This document shows positions 24,750 through 37,011 of a DNA stretch of 64,000 nt, piece after piece (the first letter of the stretch is position 1; each line of letters begins with the position of its first letter). A program made the translations under genes and the position numbers. The DNA is from Cavia porcellus (lineage: Eukaryota; Chordata; Mammalia; Rodentia; Caviidae). The notes below the pieces were generated by a model, which had not been told where the DNA came from, did not search any database, and saw only the letters and a program-made list of their open reading frames with translations. The stretch lies in the NCBI RefSeq assembly GCF_034190915.1, contig NW_026947485.1:131084337-131148336 (forward strand), in the 5' to 3' direction.

Positions 24750-25183
24750 TGCCATGGTTTAGGTGTGGACTTAGTGTCTCCTCCCCTCCTTTCCCAAAAG
24801 TCCATAGTGATGGCACTGGATGACACTGTTGGCAGGTGTGCAGCCTTTAGGAGGTAGAGCCTTGTGTTAGGTCCTTAGCGCAGGTCATGCAATGTACTTC
24901 TCAGATGACCCTTTTGTTAGTACTCTTGAGAGAGTTGTTATGGAAAGAGCAAATCTGCCCTACCCATTCTCTTTTTCTCTGTTCCTGCTCCAGGTAAGAT
25001 CACTTGCTGCTGTTTACACCCTTACCATGCTGCACTGCCATCCCCTGCCTTCCAGAAGCTGAACAAATGGGGCCCTCACTTGACTTTGGACTTTGGACCT
25101 CCATGTGGTGAGCTAAAGAAACCTTTCTCTTTGTTAAGTTAGCTACCTCAGCTATTTTGTTGTAGTAATGCCATGCTATTACA
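24750..25183 (+). mobile_element. MaLR (MST/THE1-type) solo LTR
   Basis: Starts with 'gccatggtttaggtgtggac' and runs through 'actgttggcaggtgtgcagc', 'ttaggaggtagagccttgtg', 'cttgagagagttgttatgg' and 'ctccatgtggtgagctaaag', ending 'ttgttgtagtaatgccatgc'. The order and spacing follow MST-like MaLR LTRs of about 430 bp. No internal retroviral sequence is attached, so it is a solo LTR relic. Confidence 0.72.
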
Positions 25184-25204
25184 ATTTTTTATCATCTTTT
25201 ATTT

Positions 25205-25311
25205 CATTTATTTATTTATTTTTTAATTTTTCTTTGGTGCCAGGGATTGAATTTATGACCTCACCCTTGTTAGGCAGCCATTTATGCTGCAGAGCTATAT
25301 ACCTGGCCCCT
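25205..25311 (-). mobile_element. ID-type SINE, antisense, diverged
   Basis: A T-rich tail, then 'ggtgccagggattgaattta', 'tgacctcacccttgttaggc' and 'tatgctgcagagctatatac'. The tail has drifted from GGTACC to GGTGCC, so it is older than the 59 kb copy. Confidence 0.8.
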
Positions 25312-25314
25312 TTG

Positions 25315-26187
25315 ATTTACTTCTTTAAAGGTTTATAGAAGACCCAAGCTGAGTCAAGTGTGTTGATTCATCTTTTCAGCTGAAGTAAAATTCAAAGACC
25401 TTGAGACACGTCAGCTACCTGATAGAAGGAAACAAGTTCATTTTATGCTCCTGTCTATCCTTACATCTAGAATTTCTGGTTTATTGTAAGTGTATGGTAA
25501 ATAGTTTTTGATAAATTTACAATGTACTCTAGATATGCAGACATACTACTTGTACTCCTGAAACATAGTTTTAGATATTTTCACTTAATATTTGAAGTGA
25601 TTATAAATTGGATATGAGTCTGTTTATAATCTTGGTGAATCCCCAAACTTTTGTTAAGTGGGTAAATATGCAGACTAATGGGCTTGGGTGGATTTGTTCT
25701 GTGATTATGGTGGGTGATAGAGGCAGTCATCAACAGGAGCACGTGTTTTTCACTGGCATCTGTTGCAGGAAGTGGGATGTCCTGGTTCCTGGGCCTCTGG
25801 CTAATGCTGCACTAGAGATGGAGAGGACTTAAAATAGGATGTGCTGTCTTTCTCCATCAAGAGCTGCCATGAATTGTTGCTTTTATTGGGGAGAAATTGC
25901 TCAGTAATATGAGGACTTTAATATAAAAATGACCGTTGCAGCACAGGAATGTATGAAATAAAGATCTTGGAACCATTTCTAGATCCATTTGAAAACACTT
26001 ATGCTGAAAATAAAATCAGAAATGTTTTTCTTCATTATGTGTACCAAGAACAATGTGACTTTGGTGACAGAGACTCTATGAAATCATTTGCAAAATGTAA
26101 CAAGGCTTTGACAAGCAGAAAAATGTATGATTTCCAATACTATGAAGCTGTTTCTAAACAGTATTAGCTAGAATAGTATTGTCCTGA
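25315..26187. other. Unassigned sequence with a 72-codon frame
   Basis: No gene recognised. The forward frame at 25949-26167 is open for 72 codons and reads like ordinary protein (for example DPFENTYAENKIRNVF), but I cannot assign it to any family. It may be a fragment of a processed pseudogene or chance. Confidence 0.35.
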
Positions 26188-26218
26188 TTACCTATGATAA
26201 AAATTTTATCATAGGTAA
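26188..26218. repeat. Perfect 15-base-arm hairpin
   Basis: TTACCTATGATAAAA (26188-26202), one A, then TTTTATCATAGGTAA (26204-26218). The arms are perfect complements. There is no poly-U run positioned as for a bacterial terminator and no gene next to it. Confidence 0.97.
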
Positions 26219-26727
26219 AATTTTTATATTTTAAAGAAGTCAGTAAAGCAGACATCCTTTAAAATTAGTTATGCTTAATAAAAAATTAGTTATGCTTTGT
26301 TGAAGTCAGTATGCCAATCTTGTGACATTATATACAGTGCCATTAGTGCTTTTATGAATAAATGCACAAAGTAAGAAAATTCACATATATTTAAAAAAAT
26401 GAAAGAAAAGAAAAGAAGATGAGGGCAATTTTAATGGAGTGGAGGAATGAAGGAAGGTTACAGGATGCAGAAACGGAGGATAGTGATAAGACACTAAGCT
26501 TGTAGGAAAAGAAATCTTGGGGAGATCTGGTCCTCTCCAATATGTAGATCTGAAGATTCAAAGATGTCCTTCATAGGAATCAAGAACTAGAGATGCTCCC
26601 GCTGATGTCTGGGTCACATTACTTACGATCTTGAGTGATTTCCCAAGATTGTGCTAACTTCTCCTTGACTCTCCACTCAAGCCACCACCATATTATCAAT
26701 TACTTAAGATAAAACCTAGAAATTTTT

Positions 26728-26852
26728 TAAAAACAAGGTCTCACTACATAGTGCAAGTTCTGGCCTTGAACTTGCCTCAAACTCATGGTGACCTCCTGCC
26801 TCAGTCTCCTGAGTGCTGGGGTTACCGGCAGGTGCTACTACATTCAGCTTAG
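26728..26852 (-). mobile_element. B1 SINE, antisense
   Basis: 'aaaacaaggtctcactacat', 'ggccttgaacttgcctcaaa', 'cctgcctcagtctcctgagt' and 'gctggggttaccggcaggtg' are antisense B1 landmarks. Near full length. Confidence 0.87.
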
Positions 26853-27093
26853 GAATCATGCTTGATTTTGCCTTTTTCTTTACTTCCCATAACCAACCCA
26901 TTGGAAATTCTGTAGTTCTATTTCCAAAATAAACTTCGAATGTATTTATTTGTCCTCTTCTCACTGCCATCCTTGATCCCAAGACACCATCATTTCCTTC
27001 CTGGCCAACCGCAAGAGAATTCTATTCTCCATTCTAATCACTTTCTGCTGAACTCTTGTTTTGCCATGTTCCTTTATTTCAAAGCAAAGTGAT

Positions 27094-27193
27094 TCTTTTT
27101 GAGTCTTTTTTTGGGGGGATTACTGAGTATCGAACTCATGACCTTGCACTTACCAGGCAAACACTTGAACCATTGAGCTAAATCCCCATCCCC
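27094..27193 (-). mobile_element. ID-type SINE, antisense
   Basis: The body runs from 'gattactgagtatcgaactc' to 'ccattgagctaaatcccc'. It is flanked by the 11-base target duplication AGCAAAGTGAT (27083-27093 and 27194-27204), inside an L2-like relic. Confidence 0.88.
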
Positions 27194-27714
27194 AGCAAAG
27201 TGATATTTTAAAGAAGTCAATAAAGCAGACTATCTTATTTAAAATCCTCTTCTGGCTTTTCATAACTCTAAGTGTACAATGTAAACCTTTGCAGTGCGGG
27301 GGGTTATCTAACCCACTGTCAAGCACCAACTCTCAGTAACCTCTAGCTATAGTGCTTTCTTTGTGTCCCCAGAACAACCATGATTTTTTCCTACCTTACA
27401 GCTTTTGTTTGTGCTATTTCTTGGATATGCTTTTCTTTTTCCTTCTTTTTCCATCCGTTTTCTTATCTTACCATATGACATCAAATACCCCTCTTTGTGA
27501 AGGTCTCACACATCCTCTCCAAAGTCGTCACTGTTTGTCACATCTTTATTTCCTTCCTGCAACTTGTAATGATATGCAACTTATTCGAGTGCTATTTCCC
27601 TTCCTACCAGGTGCAGACATTTGTGGCTGTTTCACTGCTGCATTCTCATGGCATAGAAAGATGCATGGAACATGTAGTTAGCACTCAACAATATGGATTG
27701 TTTAGTTGTAACCT

Positions 27715-28150
27715 TAACCAGTTTGCATTACTGTAGTAATGAAACAGCTGAGGCAGGCTAACTTTATAAATAAGAGATCTTTTGAACTCCCAGATTTGGA
27801 GGTTCAAAGTCCAGACAACACGGTATAGGCTCTGGTGAGTGAGTCCTGTGGCTGTTGATGACAATGTTCGCAGTACATGTAGGAGAAAGGTTACATCATC
27901 AAACAGGAAGCCAACAATCAATTCAGGAGTTAGTGTGGCTCATATAATATCTTGACTCGTGGGAGGTTAGGAATTTCACCATGGCGACCTCAGGGCTTTT
28001 GAGTCAGCTCTGCCACTGATCTAAGAATCTTCTACTAGATCCCATCTTATGTGTGCCATCAACTCCCATATTGCTACATTAGGGATTGAGCTCCCAAGAC
28101 AGGAAATTTGGGGGGAATGTTGTCAAATGATATTCAGTCTATAACACATG
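27715..28150 (-). mobile_element. MaLR/MLT1-like LTR, antisense (probable)
   Basis: On the minus strand it begins 'ttatagactgaatatcattt' followed by 'cccccaaatttcctg', and ends 'agcctgcctcagctgtttca' and 'ttactacag'. Read on the plus strand this is the familiar pattern '...aggctaactttataaataag...tttggaggttcaaagtcca'. The family is inferred from overall resemblance; no internal sequence is attached. Confidence 0.5.
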
Positions 28151-28159
28151 TCTCTTTGT

Positions 28160-31080
28160 GCCTGTGGGAACCATTGACCTATTACCTCTCTCTCTCTTTC
28201 CTAATGGTTTTTGAGAAATTCACAAGCCTTGCTATCCTGTATATCATGTAGCTCTTTCTTTTTTGCCAGTGAAGATTCTGCAACTTCAGATTCATGGAGC
28301 TCTTTCTTGCTCTTCATACCAAACCAACCTGCTACAGTTTGATTCATGCAAATAGGCCTCTGGTCAGGTGTTTGTGGTGCTCTCCCTAGTTTTCTTAGGG
28401 CCCTAAGCAAGGCTGAGTACCAGTAGAGGTAGAGATTGAGATGAAGCTGCATTCTTGATGGATTTATCCTTAAATTTTGTGTTCATTGTTTATTATTTGC
28501 CTCCAAAGTGAAGTAACTTTTGAAAAGATGTGACACATCTCACAAACTTTTAGAAGGAACACTGAGATTGCATTGCCCTTCTGGAAATTAATTTTAATAA
28601 AAGGGCTTAGAGGAACTCGGAAGCGGGTGTAAGCAGCATGTTCTTGTGGGCGTACTACTGTGATACAGTTTTGCTTTTATGTTTGTAATATTTTCCTTTT
28701 GATGGTGCTCTAGACAAAGGATTCATCTGAGCATATTCTGGATCATCTGAAAAACCATGACAGAGAGCCATACACTGTCTAGTGCCTTCACATACATTGA
28801 TGTTTGTGATTAACCTAACTGAAGGCTAAATGATGTTCGTTCCATTACTGTAGAGATGGAGGTTTTTTAGTTATTAGAAGAAAGTTCTGCTTTTCAATCT
28901 TTGTTTCCAAGTCTGTATGCCTACATTACTCTTTGTGGTCAGCTGTTATAAGACCTCGATTATCACATGGAGACTAAGGAGGCCTAAGGTTTCAGTGGGA
29001 GCCCACAGAGACCCCTGGGAAAGCAATGGGGAAGCTAAGCACACCAAACTCTACCTTTGCCCCTCTTGTCTTTAACAAACAACTTCCCTTTTCTCTTTTG
29101 AGCTTCAGTGTCCTGTCTAATAAGCTTGTTGACTAAAGGGAATTGCGAAACTAGTTTAAAACTCACTGACCTATATCATTGAGTTCCAGGTAAAACTTTC
29201 AAATAGCGTAAGCATTTGTAATAAAAAAAAAATTGGCTAAGATTTGATGATAGCTTGACTTCCAGAAGCAAAATAGGGGGAAATGGCACCAATTCAGCAC
29301 CATAAGCACAAGTAAATTTATGTCTAAAGCAAAATACATTTCATTTATAGCACCTTCAGATCACAGTAAGACACTGCATACCTCTCAAGTTGCAGAGAAT
29401 GATACAGAACATGTCAGGTACCACAGTGTACCGGGGCAGAGCCAGTGCTAGAACTGTAGGTTTTTACTAGGTTTTACTTTGTAGTCTTTCCATTATTCTT
29501 CCTTTTTCTTATAGTACTTTGTTTTCAAAATTACCTTGTCGAAAGAGACTTAATATTTCTGGAGAACATTGTTTTTTTCAGACTCTTTTTAGGAGTCCAT
29601 GACAAAAACAGAAAGTGTCTTTGAAGTAGTATACACATATTTGAAACTCTTAATATTAATTTTTTCTTCTCTCTGGTCACAGTGCATTTCTTTCTATTTT
29701 ATATCTTTTTCTTCAGCAGGTGCCTTGGTAAGCCTAAGGTAAGGCCCTGAAGAGATACTCTGTTCCTGGGATGTGATTCCTGCTTGCTGTCTTGATACTT
29801 CTGAAATTCTAATCTGAAATACATCAATATACTTATTGGCACGTAGATTCCTTTGTTTCTGTTCTTTTGGTAAGTTATCTTTGGTCCACATGGCTAGAGA
29901 ATTTACAATAAAGTCTAGTGGGTATCCTTCAAATGCTCATAAAACTCACATTATATGCATTTATTACAACTGTGGGATCTCTTTTTATTCTTTTTTCTTT
30001 TTCTTTTTTGCACTTGCAAATTTTTGTTGACCAGGTTGGCTATAAAAGTTCCTATAGCTTTTCTTTTTTCTTTTCACTCAGAAAGAGTCCAGAAGTTTTT
30101 CCTTCTTGTGTCTATACTATTGCAAATTTGAGATAGTTATTTCTCTATTGGAGACTCACATTCTCTTTTCTTTACTTCAAATTGCTTCCCTGTCTGGCTT
30201 CCTCGTTTCCTTCAAGACACATTCACTGACACCACTTTGTGCCCGTGTTTGGTTATGAATGGCCAGATGCTAAAGATTAGATTAAGTGGCTCCCCATGTC
30301 ATCTTTTATTTGTGTTACTGAATGAAGCTTTTACTGTGTTACGTGTGCTACGTGTAGAAGAGATGGCACAGCTTTTTAGTACTCTGCTAAATTTATTTCT
30401 CTCTCTCTCTCTCTCTTTTGTCTTTCCACACTTACCTAACTGAGTTTGTGTCTATTCAAGAGTACTCTGCTACTCTTGCTGACTGAATCTGGTTTCAAAC
30501 ATCTCCCGTGGTGCTGACATCACTGCAGTTGAATTTATTGTTTGGCGTCCTCCTGTGAACGAGCTGGTTAACTCAGAACCTCATTTTATTTTCCAAAATG
30601 CGGTGGCTCTGAATTGTTACAGTCTGTATGATTGCTTCCTAAATCATAGGAAGTCAGCAATCACATCCTCAGAACCAAAAACAGACTCACTGGGTTTGTT
30701 TCTCTCATGTATGTAGGTCATGGACAAAAATAAACAAGTTGGTGCTTTCTGTCTTGATGTTGAAAGTGGGTTACTGTGGTTCCATGTAGAATATCTTCCC
30801 ATTTTTCTGTTGTGAGGATGCTGCTAGTTGATGGTCGTGTCCAGCATATCTAGCTAGACAGTGGCTATTTGTGACAGTGTTGGCATTCATTTGTGTTCTA
30901 AATACTGCTCAGTTAAACAAGATACATGACAATCAAACTTGAAGCTTTATTTTGCTTTAGTGTATATAGAGTCAAGTAGTATTAAGAGATTAAATGTAAG
31001 GATGCATCCTACTGTCCTGTGGTAACAGCTAGGTATATAAGCTTCCAAATATATTTACCCTTACACGCTCACTTAGAGAA
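28160..31080. other. Unassigned AT-rich sequence
   Basis: No gene recognised in 2.9 kb. There is a short CT microsatellite at about 30400-30417 and a pyrimidine-rich patch at 29990-30080. Confidence 0.4.
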
Positions 31081-31089
31081 CCTTAAAAA

Positions 31090-33534
31090 TACCTACACAT
31101 TCTACATCTCACTCTGCAATTTTCTTTTGCTAATTAAAATGACATAGTCTCCCTGGGCAAATAGACATATCTCTTACTCTTTTTAATGGTTGCATAATAT
31201 TCTATAATCTGTATGCATCCTAATTTATCTGTTACCCTATTGATGGAAATTAAGATTATTTATGATTTTTTTCACCACCAAAATGTTTTATAGCATGAAA
31301 GTGTTATAACATGCATGTATCTTTTCATTGTGGTACTTTCATTGCTCTAGATTCATTGCTTTAGTTTGCCCCAAAGGGCAACTGCTAAGTCAAATTATAC
31401 GTGATTTTTTTTATTGTAACAGATAGTGCCCCAAATTTGCCAACCATGATTATCATGTTTCCATCAGCAGCATTGTAACAATGTTTGTTTTTCTTCACTC
31501 TTGTAAACACTGAATACTTTTATAGACCTGGTTATTTTTACAGACCAAACTGATAGTTAAAAACAAGTATCATGTTTTAATTTCTGAAATTTTCTGTTGT
31601 CTACTGATAAGGTCAATACCTTCTTTTGGTTGATTGGTTGGTTGGTTAATTTTTATGGTCATTTGGGCTTCCTCTCTTATTCATATCCTGTTTATAGCCT
31701 TTGCTTAGTCTTATTTCAAGTTGTTTTCTTCTTCAAATTTGTAATGGTTTATATTTTAGAACTAGTAATCTATGTATTTTTAAATAAGCTTCTAATGATA
31801 GAACAATTTAAATTTATAGAGCTGTTGTGGAATAGCATAGTCAATTCCTACTATTATTAACATCTTAAATTAGCAAGTATACATTTCTCAAAATAAATGA
31901 ACTATCATGCTGTATTGTTAACTAAAGCCTATTTCACACCAAGATATCCCCAGAGTTATTTTTTTAACATCTTTTCTCTGCTCCATGACACCCTACAAGA
32001 GACCACATTGCATTTCATAGTCCTCTGTGTTGTCACACTGCCTTTGACTTTGCTTTTGATGATCTTGAGAATTTTGAGAAACATTTATTGGACATTTTAT
32101 AGAATAGGATTTTCTGATTTTTTCCTTCATGGTTAGCCTGGCACTATTGGTTTTTAGGGGAAATATCACAGAGGTAATGTGCCAACTGTGTCATGTCAAA
32201 GGTACATTCTGTCCACATATTTTATTACTGTTGGTGACGATCTTAGTCACTGCTGAATTTGTGTTTATGTTTCTCAACTGTGCTTTCCACATTTTTTGTC
32301 TTCGGAAGGAAGTTGCAACATGCAGCCTAAACAGTGGAGAGTAATGTTTAACTTCTTTTGAAGGTGCAATATTTATGTAAATAATTTGTAATTCTTCTGG
32401 CAAAGAGATTAGTTTCTCCCTCCCTAATTATGTGGTTTTTCAATCACTTATTTCTGTCAGTGTGGATTCATGGATGTTAATTTTATATTTTCATTTATTA
32501 TCTGATGCTATTTTAATTTGTTTTGTTGCCAAAATGTTCCCATTTATCCAATAATAAGACAAGTTTAGTAGGCTCTTATGCCTTTTTAGCATAAGCCCCA
32601 TCAGTGTGCTTTTTTGTGCTTTCTTTTAAAAATCATTTTTTTGATTTCTGGCAATACAATATGCTCCACGCTCATCTTGTACCTTTCTTTCCCCAGTTGT
32701 AGAACTAGCCCTTTCTCCAAGGAGCCCTGGTTCTTTTCATTGGAAAATATATTAGAAAACAATCTGAATGCACTACTGGTACGCTTGTTGCTCTGGGAAT
32801 GACATTGCTGTAAGACCCTCCCAGTTAATCAGAAAAGGAAATTACATACATATACATACATGGATACATTCTCTATGTGTAACCATCTGTACATAAATAT
32901 GTAGTGATGCTTCCAACTCTAATCCAGTATCACATGAATAATTTCAATTTCCTCTTCTTGCTTATTTGTAATCTCCCAACTGTGACTCATTTTCTTAATC
33001 ATGTCATTGTATGTAGTGGCTTTGGAATCACTAACCCCTCGTACCAGGGAGATAGCTTGTCAATAAGAGTCCAGGTTGTATGACAGTTATTTTCCTTTTG
33101 GTCTTCTGGATTCAACTCATTTTCATTTGTTTAGATCAGCACCTGTTGTCTCTGCTCCTTCTATGACATTGTTTCTTACATTCCTGTCACAATTGCATTG
33201 TTAATTCACATTCTGCATTCTATCCAGGGATCCAGGGACCTTGTGTATTATGCTTTTAAAGTTTTTATAACTCAAGGCTCATTTTTTACACTGTAAAGGG
33301 ATTTAAATTTTTGACAAATTTATAGTCTCATGTATCTACCATTTTAGTAACATATAAAATAGTTGCAGTGATCTAAAATTTCCCTGACACTTCACTTATT
33401 CAACCCTTCCTCCGAACCCCTTGCTGTTTCATGGATGTTTTTATTTTCTCAATAATTTTGGCCTTTACAGAATGTGACATAGCAATTGGAGTCGTAGAGC
33501 AATTAATCTTTTCAGTCTTGATACTTTCACTTAG

Positions 33535-33580
<46 letters not shown>

Positions 33581-33873
33581 CAGTTTTTTTGGCTTTATAA
33601 TTCCTGTCATCTTTCCTGGGTAATATTTCATTATATGGATACATATTGCTTACTGAAGGATTTTTTACTTGCTTTTAGGTTTTGGGGACTATAAATACAA
33701 CTGACATAAACATTTCTGCGCATGTGTTTGTGTGGTCATAAGATTTCAGTTAGGTAAATACCTATGAGTAAAATTATTGTATCTTACACTAAGACTGTAT
33801 TTACCTTTGGAAAATGCTGTCAAAATATCTGGCATAAGGTTGGATCCACCAACAATGAATGAGAGCTGTTGTT
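31090..33873 (-). mobile_element. Old L1M 3' UTR sequence, antisense
   Basis: Two decayed L1M-type 3' regions. 31090-31790 follows the pattern '...ttgcataatattctataat...ccctattgatggaaatt...'. 31800-33873 follows '...ttgatgatcttgagaatttt...gaaatatcacagaggtaatg...tggattcatggatgttaat...ctccaaggagccctggttct...ccaactctaatccagtatca...ggtaaatacctatgagtaaa'. Neither has coding capacity. A (TA)n tract lies at 33537-33570. A younger sense L1 fragment begins at about 33876. Confidence 0.65.
33537..33570. repeat. (TA)n microsatellite
   Basis: About 17 uninterrupted TA units within antisense L1 3' UTR. Confidence 0.95.
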
Positions 33874-33875
33874 GC

Positions 33876-34996
33876 TTTGAGAGAGGAAATTATAAAGATC
33901 AGAGCAGAAATTAATGTAATGGAGACTAAGAAAATTATATAAAGAATCAATGAATTGAAGAGTTGTTTCTTTGAAAGACTAAATAACATTGATAAACCCT
34001 TAGCCAACCCTATCAAAAAAGGAAAGAAAAGACTCAAATTTATGCAATTAAGGAAGAAAAAGTTAAAATCACAACAGATACTTCAGAAACCTGGATCATC
34101 TATGCCTTTATTGAGAATTTATATTCTAATATGATGGAAAATACAGAACAAATGGACAGATTCCTAGATACATATGAATTACCAAAGTTGAATCAAGAAG
34201 ATATAAAAATTCTAAATAAACTAAAATCAGTCAATGAAATTAAAGATGTAATTAAAGACCTACCAACAAAGAGGAGCCCAGGACCTGATGGATTCACTGT
34301 TGAATGCTACAAGGAATTTGTAGAAGATTTAATGCCAATATTCCTCAAAATCTTTAATGAAATTAAAAGGGAAACAATACTCCCAAATTCTTTCCTGGAA
34401 GCAAGCATGACCCTGATACCAAAACCAGAGAAGGACCAAACCAAGAAAGAGAACTATAGGTCAATCTCCCTAATGAGAATGGATACAAAAATCTTCAGTA
34501 AGATATTGGCAAATAGAAAACAGCAAGTCATCAAGAAGATTATTTAGCATGACCAAGTAGAATTCATCCCAAGAGTGCAGGGATGTTTCAACATATGTAA
34601 ATCAATGAATATAATACAATATATCAACAGAGCTAAGGACAAAAGCTGTATGATCTTCTCAACAAATGCAGAAAAAGCATTGGACAAAGTACAGTACCTA
34701 TTCATGATAAAAAAAAAAAAAACACCTACAAAAGATTGCAATAGAGGGGCTGGGGATTTAGCTCAGTGGCATAAGTGCCTGCCTTGCAAGCAGGCAGTCG
34801 TGAGTTTGATCCCTGGTACCGATAAAAAGGAAAAAGACAAAAAAAAAAAAAAAAAAAAAAGAAGATGGCAATAGATGATCTTTATCTCAATCTGATAAAA
34901 GCCATCTATGACAAACCAATAACTAGCATCATACTAAATGGACAAAACTGAAAGCTTTCATGCTAAAATCAGGAATAAGACAAGAATGTCTGATTG
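33876..34996 (+). pseudogene. L1 ORF2 fragment (reverse transcriptase start)
   Basis: A sense-strand piece of L1 ORF2, which encodes the endonuclease/reverse transcriptase that copies L1 RNA at the target site. From 34131 to 34547 it is open for 138 codons. Residues about 46-61 carry KRSPGPDGFTVECYKE (the RT 'GPDG' region), and residues about 106-128 carry YRSISLMRMDTKIFSKI and LANR (early RT motifs). After the stop at about 34545, recognisable ORF2 continues with further breaks to SGIRQEC at about 34970-34990. The 5' endonuclease part and the catalytic YxDD part are missing. An ID SINE splits it at 34746-34861. It ends abruptly where the sequence flips to antisense L1. Confidence 0.88.
34746..34861 (+). 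mobile_element. ID-type SINE nested in L1 ORF2
   Basis: Full-length sense ID (GGGGCTGGGGATTTAGCTCA to GGTACCGATAAAAAGGAAAA, then poly-A). The L1 target AAGATTGCAATAGA / AAGATGGCAATAGA (34732-34745 and 34862-34875) is duplicated with one difference. The insertion is therefore younger than the L1 fragment. Confidence 0.93.
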
Positions 34997-35760
34997 CTCT
35001 GGCTAATATCTCCATAACCGTACTGAATAAGAGTGGTGACAGCGGACATTCTTGTCTTGTTCCTGATTGTGTTAGCAATTGTGGGTCTTTTATCCTGCCA
35101 TATATGCTTTTGAATCTATTTTTCAATGTCTATGAAATGATTTCTGCAATTTTGGTTGGGATTGCTTTGACGTTCTAGGCCAATCTGGAAAGAATTGCCA
35201 TCTTAAGGTTTAGTGTTTTAATCTACAAATGCAGAGGATTTCTCTATTTATTTAGATTTAAAAATTTCTTTCATCAGAGTTTTATGTTTTTCCATCTTTT
35301 ATATGCATATATATTTTTTGTTTGGTTGGTTTTTACAATTCTGAATTGCAGTTGTTCATTGTTGATATACAGAAAAGCAATGGACTGGTGCACCAACCTG
35401 ATATTCTGTGATTTTGGCATACTTGCTGATCTGTTTCAAGAATTTTTTTTTTGGTTTTGTTTTTGTTTCTTTGAGATTTTCCAGATAGTAGTCATGGTAT
35501 CCACAAGTAAAGACAGTCTTATTTCCTTTGTTCCAGTCTTTCCATCTCTTATGTCCTCCTTTTGTATCATTGCACTAGCTAGAACTTCTGGTACAAAGAT
35601 GAATAGGAGCGGAAAGAAGTGCGTCTTTGTTTTGTTCTTAATCTAAAAGAGAAAACAACCAGCTTCTCGCTTGTAGATGAAAGCTTTAGGTCTTTTAGTT
35701 TTTTAAAATCAATTTGAGAACGTTCTTCTCTGTCCCTAGTTTTCTGTTTGCTACAGTTTG
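34997..35760 (-). mobile_element. L1 ORF2 remains, antisense, mosaic
   Basis: On the minus strand 35072-34997 encodes [20 protein letters not shown] then ARAIR, the RT palm motif of L1 ORF2. Directly upstream on that strand (35130-35073) lies a later ORF2 segment ([12 protein letters not shown]). Further out (35640-35560) is a second degenerate version of the same palm motif (FFPLLFIFVPEVLASAM). The segments are out of ORF2 order, so this is a patchwork of at least two antisense copies rather than one element. Confidence 0.72.
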
Positions 35761-35769
35761 TAGGCCTTA

Positions 35770-37005
35770 TCTGCTTTCTATAATTTTCTTTAATATCTTT
35801 ATATTCTATTTCTTGCCATATATTTTTAAAGCTTGCTTGTTTTAATAATCTGCATTTGCTAATTTCTTCCTATGTAATGTTTCAGGTGAACTTCAAGATT
35901 CTTTGTCTTCTGTTTTTCTCCTATGTATAATACCCCTTACTATTTTAAGGTTTAGGGTTATATGAACTTAGGAGTCAGATTTTTGTGTGTTCGTCTCTTA
36001 GATCTCTTCTTAAAAATATTTCAAGTTCTCTGAGCCTCAATTTCCTCTGATATATATGTGCCCAACAAGTGGTCACTATCATATTTATTTTTTGTAGGGA
36101 AAATATATATACATATTTGTTCTGCAAAGCATTAAGATTTACAGGAGGTAGTGTTGTGGTACATCGCAGGGACAGAAGTAACCAAAATGTACTGCCATTG
36201 ATGCAAACTTTGCTCTGTAAGCAGAGAAATAACTTTGCCATATTCTAGGTTGAGCCATGTTAAATCACTGTTAAAAATAAGTAATTCCTCAGTAATTATT
36301 AGTCTTAACCTAAACAACATAAAGGATATTACATTTTTCTTGCAGGGAAACTGAAGGGTGTGTGTGTAAACTTTCATTAGACGCGAATACAATGTGGTTA
36401 TTCATTGGAAAGTTGATTGCCTTAGTGCTTTACAGCTATTATAAGTCAATGGAAAGCATGTTATTAAAGAGTTAGTAGAACGCAAAAAAGAATAGTTAGG
36501 GTACTGTTATTTCACTATTGACATTCAAATGGGGTTTGTATTTCAGCATTCACCTTGCCTACAGGAAAGATGTTGATGACTCCTCTACCTTTGCCACCGT
36601 AGGTTTTTGTTCTTAGATCAACATCACAAATTTGAAACCACTTGGCTAGAAATGGGTAGGGTTCTGCTGTGAAGAGGATTTAATTGGGAATGTGCTCTTG
36701 GAATTTCTGAATGCGAAGCAGTGTGTTTGTTGAAAACACACCAAGAATCCTGAAAGTAATTTGTGCTAACCACATAAAACCAGCATGTGTCCTGCACTAG
36801 TGTTTGAGTTGTTTGGGTGCTAGGAGCCCATTGTTACCCTTGCCTTAAATTGCTCAACTTTTCTTGGTTGCTCTAGATATAAAACGAATCATACTTTCCA
36901 TTATTTAGGTCACTGAATGTTTTGAGAACAGAATAGAATAATGTGGATCTAACATTCTTCATTTGTTTTCCATTACATATAGGCCCAAATCCAAATTCCT
37001 TAGTA
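35770..37005. other. Unassigned AT-rich sequence
   Basis: No gene or clear repeat recognised. Confidence 0.4.
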
Positions 37006-37011
37006 ATCTCA

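Larger units (their letters stand above)
26625..27680 (+). mobile_element. L2-like LINE 3' end, interrupted by SINEs
   Basis: Old pyrimidine-rich sequence in the L2 3' style: 'gactctccactcaagccacc', 'ttccttcctggccaaccgca', 'aatcactttctgctgaactc', 'aaatcctcttctggcttttc', then 'cttcctgcaacttgtaatga' and 'gttagcactcaacaatatgg'. It is split by a B1 (26728) and an ID (27094). Family assignment is by pattern only. Confidence 0.45.

Noticed and set aside
26188..26218. Hairpin as a transcription terminator
   Set aside because: The window is mammalian nuclear DNA, and a rho-independent terminator has no meaning here.
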